Program-made: the position numbers and the translations under genes | Notes under the pieces: model-generated | The model's database searches: none | Seen by the model: only the letters and a program-made list of their open reading frames with translations | What the model was told of the DNA's origin: nothing | Part shown: positions 26,301 through 38,300 of the stretch, in pieces | Position numbering within the stretch: position 1 is the first letter of the stretch | Layout of the letters: every line of letters starts with the position of its first letter | Source: Hirundichthys speculiger | Taxonomy: Eukaryota > Chordata > Actinopteri > Beloniformes > Exocoetidae | DNA length: 64,000 bases | Assembly (NCBI GenBank): GCA_018398805.1 | Contig: JAGFBZ010000328.1 | Coordinates: forward strand, 1,777,501-1,841,500 | Direction: 5' to 3'

Positions 26301-29300
26301 TCGGTTATTGGTATCGGTTTTAAAAACAGTTATCGTGCATCCCTAATTGTTTTCTTTGAAAAACAAACATTTTAGGAAAAACCAAAACTTGAACACAACA
26401 AACTTTTGAGATTGTGTGGTTTGGAGTATCCAGTAGAATATCTTCTATGAGCAGATGAAATCAGAAGGGTGTACTACGAAGCAAGTTCGACACAGCCAGG
26501 CTTTCTTTGGGTGAGCTGGCTTAACAAACCTGAAACTCGCGATCAGAGATAACCGGTACCACGACGGTGGTTATCAACTATCTTTGTTAACCGCGGCGTT
26601 CTGCTTTCTGCTCTGTGCGCGTTCACATAAAACGGGGCGTTTGACGCGTCATTTGACGCCTATTCCGGATCAAATGGATAGATGGCGGTGCGTATATTTC
26701 AGTCAGGAGGAGCAGGTTTTAATAATGCAGGGCTATGAGGATTTCAAAGAAATCTTTACGGCCAAAAGCAATACTGTTGGTGCGAATAAAGCCAGAGAGG
26801 AGTGCTGGCAAAAAATTGCAGATCGTGTAAATTCGTAAATTATATTTATTTCACCACTATATTTATTTCACAACCTTAATTAATCTCCCTCCCTCTTTTA
26901 GAGCGCTTAAACTTTAAACTTAATGCAGCAGATTTAAACATTATGTAGGTCTGACAGTCCCATTATGAATGATAAATGAAAAATCACTTTAGTTTTTTGC
27001 TAAATCTATGTGAAATTAATTTAAGATTTAATATTATCTATACACACTCACCGGCCACTTTAATAGGTACCCTATCACCCTGGGGAATCTTATGAATGAA
27101 TTATATTATAACATTTCACATGAAATTCCACGTCACACTGATTATCAATATAATGGACTATTAATTTATGTTACCTGATTTAGTAAAACGCTTCTTTTAT
27201 TTGAAGCGTGGGCAGATGGCCAGGGAATACTACAAACATATTCAGCAGTTTAGTAAGAGCAAGTACAACCTTTATTCCAGTATTCTGGCTCAGATTTTCT
27301 GCATCACCAACTGAATGCATGTAGGTTCCTGCGGCAAAGAAACGCAAAGAAACGCACACCGTTTGCGCTACTGTGAGCGCACGGCTGCGTTTGGTGGCGC
27401 TGCCAATATATAGCTCTAGCAGATTACAAATGTAACGTATTCCCTCAGCTGGAAATCTATAGCGTTCATAGAGAATATGGTCATGGGAAGCCAGCGGATC
27501 AGTCCGGTCTCTGAATACTCTCTTCCTATCCTCGCACAATCCTGGCGCTAAAGTCAACAGGATTGGGTGAAAGTGAAAGGGCGGTGCTTTTCATAGCCGA
27601 TTTGAGCCTAAACTCTGCACATAACCTGCTCCGGACCAGGTTAAGTTTGAAGAGTAAGTTACCATGGTGATCTAGCCAGGTTGAAAGAGAGCCACCTTCG
27701 TGGTACCGGAAATCCTGGTTTTAGACTCAACATACCTCGCTAACCCTCTAATCTCGCTTCGTAGTACACCCCTCAGGGCTCTGAAAGATTTTCTCCTTTT
27801 GTTTTGCACATCCTCGCCTCCGTGCACTCCGCTCAAGTTGTAGCAATCGGGTTTAGGGCCAGGCAGAACTGGCCAGGCGGATCACGTTCCAGCCTTCGAC
27901 TGCGGTCACAGGTTGCGGGCAGCGAGGAGAATGAGCGTCCTCTGCAGGATGGCTGGTTTCAGTCATTCGCCAGTCAAGACGCTGCTCCTCCACATCCAGA
28001 GGATCCTTTTCTGGCAGCGGCATGCTGGGAGGAGGCCCAGAGATGGACCCAGGACACGCCGGAGAGATTATGGCCCCGATCGTACACTTCCCGCTAGCCG
28101 CTACACACTAGCCGCTACCCGCTACCTGCAAATTGCGGGTTGACGAACCTACGCTAACCATTATGCTGACTCCCTTATTTACTTTGTAGGTGCGGCAATG
28201 GGCGTGTCTTTTGCCCTTTCCGCAAACTCTGTGATACCAACCCGCATGTCGGCTCGTACAAGAGTTGAACCCCTGAGAAAATGGCAGAGATCGTCTTAAA
28301 CGGCTTGCTCGCCAGTCAAACCGTAGACGACCAGAGCGTGTTTACTGGGAGGACACCGACTATCTGGGACTTTCAGGTAGCCGATAGGAATTTGTGTGTG
28401 TAAAAATAGAGTCCCAGACGAGCTGCACATGAGAGCTGCTCTGATCTGGATGAAAAGACGCTCCATAGCGGTTAGCGGGTAGCGCAACCTGCTCTTAAAG
28501 GCAATGGCTGCTGACGCACTGATTGGTTTAACAGGTGGAACGCCCTAACCACTCCTATGGATAATGTAGCGGGTAGCGCAGGTGGAATAGCGGTTTAGCA
28601 AGGTGGAAGATTGTGTTCTTCGTGGGGGAACGCCCCTCCCGCTATCCGCTATCCCTAAATAGCGGCTTTAGCAGATCTGGTGGAAGATCGGGGCCGTACG
28701 TCTCTGGACCAGCCTGGGAACACCTCGGCGTTCCTCCTGGAGGAGCTGGAGGCCGGGGAGAGGGAGTATCGTTATTGATCTTTGCCTCCTTGCGTGCAGC
28801 TCTACATTGATTGGTCCACAAACACAGTGATGCAGAATGAAAGCTGTGTAAACTTGAGTAAACTAATGGATGCTGGGAAATGTGTGCGAGCAAGCAAAAA
28901 CTAACTTCTGAGAGGACGAAGAAGTGAAAACAGCTTCTTCTTGTGTCACCCAGCTGAAACATGAGCTCATGACAGAAGAACTCTTTTAAATCAGACGTTT
29001 TTTGGCCTCCCAGCTCGTGATTACTGCACATTTCACAGTGAGATTTTCTGCTGACTGCTGCCTTTTTTTTTTTATGGTGCAGAAATGAGTCGTAGCACAA
29101 TTTTCTTATTTAAAGCAAATGTTTTGTTCTTTTTTTCTTCGAGCACAGATGCAGTTACTTGGCAGATGACAGGCTCTCGTTCTGCGAAACAGTAATCAGG
29201 CGTGTGCCTGGTTACCGGCAGACAGTTTCACTGCATAAATGAAGTCACTTCTCGTATCCATCAGACTATAAATGAAGTGAATTATTTTAAACTCAGCTAA

Positions 29301-32300
29301 CAGTCCTGAGATCGCTGACGACTAACACGCCGTTACAACTGTACTTTTCTCAGTTATCTTCAGTCTAGAGGACGCTGGTTTCAGTCTGACAGAAAACACT
29401 TCCTGTCATCTGTGTCCAACACTGTCCCATCTTTCTACCTTGTTATGGACCTTATCTGGACCATCTCATTTAGATGAGCTGCTTTAGAAGCACTTCTTAA
29501 AAACAAAAACTTTTTGCAACATAACAGATTTTTTTTAAACCCCTGTTTTTTTTTTCAGCCCCTCTCCGAGCCGGACCCCACCTACACCTCCCCAGTCCAA
29601 GCTCCACCCACTGAGGCCGCTGAGCTCCACCCCCCGAGTGATGATGAAGACAGTGTGGAGAGCTCCGGACAGGTGATGGAGACGACGACAGTCAAAGGTA
29701 AAGATTATAAATATGAGAGGAACAAGCAGGAGTGACTTTCCAGATTTTTATTTATTTTATGGCAAGTTGGAGCCGTGAATGTGTTAAATTATTACCACGT
29801 TTGATTCTTGATGGGTCTTTGACAGAGACGACAGGGTTTTTAATTCGTTGTAGTTCCAAAATGAGCCAGCAGATGGTGGTAAAGAGGCGATCTGACAGTC
29901 CCATGTTATTTTACTCAGTTGACTTATAATCCTTTTCACTCATTTTATCTCTATTGCAGTGAGATTCTTTCCCACCTCTGCTCCAGCCACCGTAAGTTCC
30001 CATTTCCTCCTTTTGTTTCCCAGCACATGTTAAGGATCTGATCTTTGTTTTTATGTGTGTAGCTGTTGAGCATCGTCCAGCATGAAGGAAAAAAAAATCA
30101 CTAATATGAATGCTGATTAAATGGTCATTAAAATATCAACTTTTGGGAGTTGAGAATTTTTTATTTTTATTTATGCAACAAAGACTGAGGTGTGGTTAAA
30201 CCAGAGGTGTCCAAACTCAGTCCTGCATGTCTCAGATGTTTCCCAGACACAACACACCTGATTTAAATGGATGGATCGCCATCCGTTTGTCATCCATGTC
30301 TGCACAAGTCTTTTAACGACCCGTTTATTAGAATCAGGTGTGCTGGAGCAGGGAAACGTCTAAGACTTGCAGGACAGTGGTCTTCCAGGACTGGAGCTGG
30401 ACACCCCTGGGTTAAACCGGTCCAGGCCTCACACGCTCCTGGTGCTCCATTTTTTAAAAGAAGATGCTCGTCTCTGTATCCATTTACAATCATTTAAATC
30501 TCATTGTACTGGATATAATGACAATGAAGGCTTCCTATTCTATTCTCTAAAGTTTTATTTAGATACAGGATGATTTATACACTTTATACACTGAATATAC
30601 GGTTCTCAAAAAGTGCCTTCAATATAAAATTGACAATAACCTTAAAAAAAACTAATCTGTTCAGTTATCATCTCCATAACTGCAGAAGACCATTGATTTA
30701 ATTTCTCAAGACAGTATTCATCATTGAGACATATGAGTGCAGAAACAGTTTTGTTACCACATACTTTTATACATTTTCAATTTTCAATCCACATTAGGTT
30801 ATTATTATTTGTCAGATTTGTGAAATTCATACTACAGTTAGCTCATTCAGGAAACATTCCCAGCTAAGTGGTATAATTTCTGAGCTCGTCCAGGAAATAC
30901 GTTTTTGTTGCAGTTCCTCTACTGACCACTAGGTGTCGGCCCCCAAACAGAGCAGATCCCCGTTGACTCCCAGGTTAAAAGGGTCAACGCTGCAGCAGAA
31001 TTAAATATATTTACAGTCTGGACCAATGGTCGATAGCAAGCCAATGACTCCCCTGTTGGCTAAGACAGCTAGCTGTTACTGCTATGGTTTTAGCAGCCTA
31101 GCATGTAGCATTATATTGACTTCTGAGCTGTGAATAGAAAGCAAGCAGATCATGTTCAAATTTTAAAGAAAACATGTTTTTATTGTGCTTGTGTTGACTG
31201 AACTAACAGACCACCGTGGCTGGCTGTGGTTGGTCTGGTAAGATCTGAGGACGAAGCTCAGCCTAGCCACGCTAACTGTGGCAGTCATTTCATGTCACCA
31301 CTGAAACAACATTAGAGACCGGAGGACCCGCTACTGGGAGGATTTACTGCAGGTCCCAGCGTTCTTCCAGTTGGAAGAATCCTGAAATGATTTTCCCTTC
31401 AGCTAACCTGGTCAGATGCACGGAGCTGCTAGCCAAGAGCTACTTCAGCTCAGCCGGGCAACAGCTTGCCTCGCTCAGCTTCTTCAGCCAAGCCAAAGCC
31501 AGGAGCTCTTTAGCCCGGCCAGGCAACAGCTCCCCATATCAAACCAGCAGCAGAACTTGGCTGATGGGCCCAAACTGCTCATGGAAAATCCTTTCAGGGC
31601 TCTTCCAAGCGGAATTATGCAGGATTTCGGGAGGTTCCTCTATGGTGAAGCTGCAGCTTTTGTTCTTGGAAGCTCTCAGTGAGCTCAGCCACAGAGTTCT
31701 GACTTGGGAACTCACGTCTTGCCGAGCCTTGGCGAGTAATATGAATTATCATTCTGGGTTAGCAGAAGCTAAGCCAGTCAAGCTAAAAGAAAAACGGCTA
31801 ACTGGTGGGCGTCTGCCAGCCGGCTTCTCAGCGCTACTTGTCTCGCGTCGCTGTTATCGCATAAATAAGCGTGCTTAAAATGCTCCTTAGAGATGTTTTG
31901 TGATGCATTTTGGTCATTATTAACCTGTTTAAAACAGTGTAAGGAAATGCAGAACAGCGTCGTACCCCAATGCACAACCAGAAACACCTGGGTCCCCCTT
32001 GTGCCTCAGTGCAGAACTGCACCTCAAACGTATTCAGATATTATCCATTGTGATATCACACAGCACAAAAAAAATATCAAAACAGAAAAATATCTCACTT
32101 CATGAAGTTGTGACCGTACATTTGTCGGCGTCTCAAATCCATCTGTCTCCTTAACGTTCAGACCTCTCAGGTGTATCCGGGACAAAAGGGAGAACCAGGT
32201 TCATCCGGTCCCCCGGGACCTCCTGGCCCTCCGGGACCAGCCTCAGGGGAGGGAGAGGAGCCTGGACCACGCGGTCCACAGGGCCCACAGGGACCACAGG

Positions 32301-35300
32301 GCCCACAGGGACCACGGGGAGACCCTGGATTTCCTGGGGAAAAAGGAAAGGCTGTGAGTTTTATTTAATTTTTTTAACTTAGTTTGCAGCAGTTGGAACA
32401 TGATATCTGTACGCATCCTTCTGTTCACGAGCTGTTTAGAGCGGCGTCGTGTTGTTCATCAGGCTTACGGGTCAGAGTCTGTCACGATGAATCTGTTCTC
32501 CAGGGAAGGTAAAGGAGAATCAGGTCTCCAAGTAAATAAAGCCTTCTTAGTCTTGTAGCTAGTTTTTTTTAAGGCGTTCAAAGGCCACAGCTCGTCAAGT
32601 CTGATGCTACTTCTAGGGATGGGAATTGATAAGATTCCGATTCCATTATCGATACCGTTTAAGGATTTGATTCTTTATTGATTCTCTTATCGATTCTAAT
32701 TTGGAGGAGAAGGAGAACAAACAGTTTTTTTAGCATCATTTTTTTTAACTTAGAAGTCATGACCTTACAAACTCAACAGCAAGGTCAAAAGAGGCCCAAA
32801 GCCTGGATAACGTGTTAACTGTTGTAATATGTAACGGTAACTGTGTTACTCACAAGAATGTGTAACATTTTACTTACAGATTTTTCCTAATAGGAAATGA
32901 AAAAATCTCCATTTTAAAAGGATATATGAGCTCACTAAGCACTAAAGAATAATAATAAAGATAGATAAATACTATCAAATACAACGGAACAGTGCATAGT
33001 GCAAATCTGCAAATACTATGAAGAATTAACAATTCTTTTGCAGAAAAATATGTATGTCTGCTTTTTCAGGAAGGATACGTGATCTTTCTGGGGGTAGGTA
33101 GTGAGCAGTAGCGAGTGCTGCCAGACTCTGAACCAGCCAGACTCTCTCTCTCGTCACTGTCATCTTCTAAATGTAATGCAGAAGGCATTTGTTTAATAGC
33201 ATAGCGTTAATGTTATAGCGTGTTTTACAAAGAAGCACATAGGCAGCAGGATAGCTACTAACCAGAGTTACCAGAGGTGATCTTAGCTTGGCTACTGCTG
33301 CTGGGTTGAGATCCATCAGTCTGAAGCGTCAAAAACACGACACTCGTTATCGCATGTTGTGTGCGCAAATGTTTCTGCATGTTAGCCGTGTTCCCTCCCG
33401 ACGCTGTTATCTCCACTTTACAATGACTGCAAGTTGCCTTGTTGCCATCTTTCTTTGGTGAAGTGAAGCCAAAAATGCGCGTGCTAAACCGACGTAACTT
33501 AATCACGTAAGTGCTTTCTGGAACTGACTGTGCGTAACTTGCGTAAATTACATGAGATTCATGCTGGTTGGAATCGATAAGAGAATCGCTAGATTTAACT
33601 GCCAAACAGTTCCATGGAATTGAAACACACGGAACCGGTTCTCTACAGGAACCGGTTCTCTACAGGTACCAGTTCTCTACAGGAACCGGTTCTCGATTCC
33701 CAACCCTAGCTACTACTGACCTGTCCACCTTTTCCAACGCCGTTACACCGCAGTCATGTCTCATGCAGTCTTGATCTGACATTGATTACGGGTGTGACCA
33801 TCTTTTCCCAGGGAGATGTGGGATTTCCAGGTCTCCCAGGAGAACCCGGTCTCAAAGGAGATAAGGTTAAGCGGTAACGCTATCTTCACATGTGGAAATG
33901 TCAATGTGGAGGTTCAGTGTTGTGAAAGTAAATCTGTAAAAGACGGTAAACCAAAAGTTCAAATGTTGCTGCTGTTTATCTAAGGGTGACCCTGGTGTTG
34001 GACTACCTGGGCCTCCAGGTCCTCCCGGACTTCCTGGATCTCGTAGCAAGTCCCCAACGTTCTTGGTTGGTTGTTTAATTCCCCTTTTACCCTTATTAAT
34101 ATAAAGAATATAAAGCATTAGCTGTCTTGGCTAAAATGAACACATGAATACTGGATTTGAATGACGACGCGTGTCTTTAACAGGAGGGGTCGGGGTTCGA
34201 GGACTTTGACAGCGACGCAGAGATTATCCGGGTAATTGAATCGATCTCCTTCTGTGTTGTGACTCCACGGGTCACTCCCTAACATTCACCATTATCTGAA
34301 AGGGAGGTCGCCAGATCGAGACTTATATATGGTCTTGTGTCAATCAGGGCCCCCCAGGGCCTCCGGGCCTCCCGGGACTGCCGGGACCGCCAGGAGCTCC
34401 ATCTGAGGACTTCTTCCCCGGACCACCTGGGGCTCCTGGGAGAGATGGGAAGGATGGAGAGAAGGGCGAACCGGGACTCCCTGTGAGTTCCTACTTCTTT
34501 CATGTGTCCTGTTCTGCTGTTTGGCTGAAATTGACCTTTCGGTAAGCACCGCCCCCTTCCTAGTTACTGTTGCTAGCTCAGACAAACTTGCTGCTCCTGC
34601 GTTAAGGACTGTGTTAATTCACTATAAACACAGAGCATTAGCTCTAGTCCATAGTTCTATCCCACACCAGAGCTATGTTAACAAGTCATCGACACTATGG
34701 ACCAGAGCTAATGCTAACGGAGAACTCATCACCCTCCTTGCCACTAAATCATATTATTACTTTTACTAAACCGTGGTTAAATCAATCATCTAATAAACAA
34801 AGTAAACTTACCTTGGAGCAAATGTAGGTGTGTTTTGTAACTTTCCCCACGTTCAGTTGCTTGTGTGGACGGACACAACTTAACCTACAGCTGCATTTTT
34901 CCAGCGTTTGTTTTGGTTTGGGAAAGGAAATAAAAATGTCCCTCCAAACGTTCTGGACACCTCGAGTCACTGTTGCAGGTCCCCAGCAGCAATATTTCAC
35001 CATGGAGTTATTATAGTATAATATTAACACTGATGATACACATCGGGAACATAGCGAATTAACACAGTCCTTAACGCAGGAGCAGCAAGTTTGTCCGACG
35101 TAGCAACAGTAACTAGGGAGGGGGCGGTGCTTACCGAAAGGTCAATTAAGGTGAAAAGCGAGTTTGTAAGGAGACCGGAACGTATCGCTTTCATGGATTA
35201 TCTCCTCCTGCTGCTCCGTGACTGACCTGAGTTCTGTTTTCAGGTGATTGAGGAGTGGTATAGCGCCTCTTTGTCTGGTTCTGGTCAGGTATCATCCATC

Positions 35301-38300
35301 CCCTCTAGGGGCAGATAAGACAGAATTTCCCCCCTAACTCCACCTCCGAACCGTTCACTTACTGCTTTCCTGCCAGTAGCTGCTGCACAGTTTGCGACAC
35401 ATCAAGTGCAACTGAAATAAAACACTCTAGTACGTGCCTCAGAGGACCAGTACCTTGCAGCCAAATCATCAGGGTCATGTCCTTTTTCCTTTATCCTTGT
35501 GCTAAGAGCTTATTGGTAGGAACTACAGTAATGAACAAGAGCTTTAATGTTTGCAGCAGTAGCATCTGTTGGGGGAAATGTGTCTTCTCTCTTTTAGAGT
35601 TTTAGAGGCTTTTACTAACCGTCCTAGCAGACGCTGTCTGAGCGCGCTCAGTTGTTCTGAGAGCTACCTACTTCAGGTCTCGACACCTCGCGAGCCTTGA
35701 TGACATGCTGACTGTCGTCTTCCATCTACACATGTGGCTGAATCCTGCTATACCAACGCAGTGTTGTCACTCTTGCAGGGAACCGATGGAAAAGATGGCA
35801 AACCGGGGCCCGTCGGCGAAAAGGGAGACGAGGTGAGTGCTCGTCCGAGGAACACCAGCTCTCACTCCTGCACGGTTGATGTTTGTTGAGCCTCTCGGAG
35901 CTCTCCTGGCTAAAAAACAATTACATGCAAACTTAGAAATCAGCCGGCACTAATGAGCCGAGCTCTTAATGAGGCGACCTGCTGAACCGATGAGGCCGAG
36001 ATGATGAAGCTAAATGAGTCTTTGTTGCTGCTTTTTAATGCAAAGCACGAACGCCCATCTGTCTTGAGTAAACGCTGCAGCTAATGTGATTTCATTGTAC
36101 TTGGTGTGTGTTTGTTAATAGGGAGAGACTGGAGTGAGCGGGAAACCGGGAGCAAAGGTAAGATCTGTTATCCAGGTCCAAATGATATTTGGACAGAATT
36201 TTTCTATGATATGAAATTTTATCCCAGTTTTACAACATAGTCATAATTTCACAACAAAAAGTTGTAATATTCAGTTAAATAGTTGCAATTTTATGGCTGA
36301 TTGTATAGTTGTAGAAATAAATTACATTGTAATTTAAAAAATGATTATATTATAATAGGTTACATTGTGCCTCCAGAGATGTTTCATGTAGCTTGAATGT
36401 GATTTACTCCATGTGCATCTCTTTCAGGGAGATCAGGGCCCACCAGGGTTTCCAGGTCTGCCAGGTTCTACAGGTCCAGAAGGGCATCCTGGTCCCAGAG
36501 GTCCACCTGGTCCTCCTGGACCCCCAGGACCCGTAGGAAGAGGCTTCACCGCCATGTTTGAAGTAGGCTGTGTTTCTGATGGGGCGCCTCCACGCTGATT
36601 TGTTCCACATTTGCATCGTCACATTGATAATTACTTTGTTCTGTGTGATGGAGCATCATGGGATCATGCAGATTTGTGGAGAACTGTCACAATTCCAGAT
36701 GTGTCCATAAACACAGAGTCGCTGCACTGGAAGCTTCTAGATCAACAACTTCAGGTTTTAGCAGAACAATTAGGGTTTTATTTCTGTGTTTGTTTGAACA
36801 TTGAAAAAACACAGTTTGAACATTCAAATTCAATTCAATTCAGTTTAGTTTGTATAGCGTCTGTTACAATTGTCTCCAGGCTCTTTACAGAGACCCAGAG
36901 CATGACCCCCGAGCAAATATCATTAACTAAAAATATAATATTAAGTCCAAATCAAGGATAATGGCAAGTTAAAAAATCCCACAGTGGAAGAAAAAAACCT
37001 TTAAGCCAAACAGTGGCAAGAAAAAAACTCCACTTTAAGAGGAAGAAACCTTGAGCAGGACCTGGATCATATGGGGGGACCTTCCTGATGAAGACCAGCT
37101 GGGTAGAGAAAGAAAAAGAGAGGAGAGACAGGACAGAGAGAGGAGAGCACACAAATGGCTGAATGAAATGACTATATAAACAGATGCAGGTAGCAACACT
37201 GAGGTGAGATGGTCAGAGGACTAGATCACCGGTCACCACGGCAGCCGACACCCTGAACACATCTACACACACAGGTGGAGGTAAATGCTGGGATGGACAG
37301 AGGAAGGAACTGCAAGTCAGCATGAAACTCAGGAAACTCTGGCCTGCAAACTAGAGGTCTTCACGGGTCCACTTTCGTGAAAATTGACCCGAAACTGACA
37401 CGACCCAAGCTATTATCATAAGTCCTGGGTTCTGAACCCGAATGGACCCACAATATTTGGACCTGGAACCGACCCGACCCGAGTCTTTAGTTTCCAACCA
37501 CAAACCGAACTGAGTTACCCGAATAGAACCGAGACAATCCAGCCCATAGTTGCTCATGTTAAAGTTGTCCAGCGTTGAATAAAACTTGATTTTCTTACCT
37601 AAAGTTGTCTTCTTCTACTCGGTTCAGTTGCTACATAGGCTACGTGATGTAAACAACAATTAATCCACGTCGTTATTTTCTTTGTGGAGACAGTTGCTAT
37701 TGGTAGCAACTGCTAACGCTAATAGCCTACACCGGTCAGGACGTGTCGTGAATATGTTCTCTCATCCAATGTTATCATGTTAGCGATCCGTTGTGCTTTA
37801 CAGCTGCCGGGCAAACCGCTAATAACACGCTACAGCAACACGGTTGTTTCATGACAAACACGCCACGTTAATGAATAATTAATTAAACTGCCCTGAGTCC
37901 TGACATTAGCTGCCACCACCAATATCTTTACCTCTCTAGGGTAAACACGGACCCAGCCTGTCAGAGAGCACTGACCGGACCCAAGACTAACTGTACCGAT
38001 TCAGACCAGAACCCTGGAGTCATGTCTTTTGAATGGACCCGAGACCCAATTCGGGTCGGAACCTCGGGTTTTCGGGTTGTTGGGTTGTTCCGAAGACCTC
38101 TACTGCAAACATACAGAAAGAAAAGTGAAAAACAAACATGTGCAGCACGTTCATGCTAACGCATCAGACTGTGTTTCAAGATGATGCTGAAGCGGCTAAA
38201 ATCGTCACACCCCAAATAGCTCAATTGCATCATTGCTCTCTCGTAATATCGTTTTATTCAGGTCATCACAAAATCACTACGTACAGCTGACTGATCTACA

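Larger units (their letters stand above)
26464..27772. mobile_element. Small PIF/Harbinger element
   Basis: Ends gaaggstgtactacgaagc-type: left gggtgtactacgaagcaag and right cgcttcgtagtacacccc are inverted, flanked by tca on both sides (26461-26463 and 27773-27775). It contains the two gene types of Harbinger elements facing each other: a SANT/Myb-like frame (26674-26838, plus) and the start of a HARBI1-like transposase (27180-27557, minus). The catalytic part of the transposase is missing, so the copy is defective. A caccggccactttaataggt motif lies between the two frames. Confidence 0.8.

Noticed and set aside
31387..31878. 163-codon plus-strand frame in a col15a1 intron
   Set aside because: No family resemblance, no exon borders in phase and repetitive Gly/Ser/Ala-rich nature from agc/gcc repeats.
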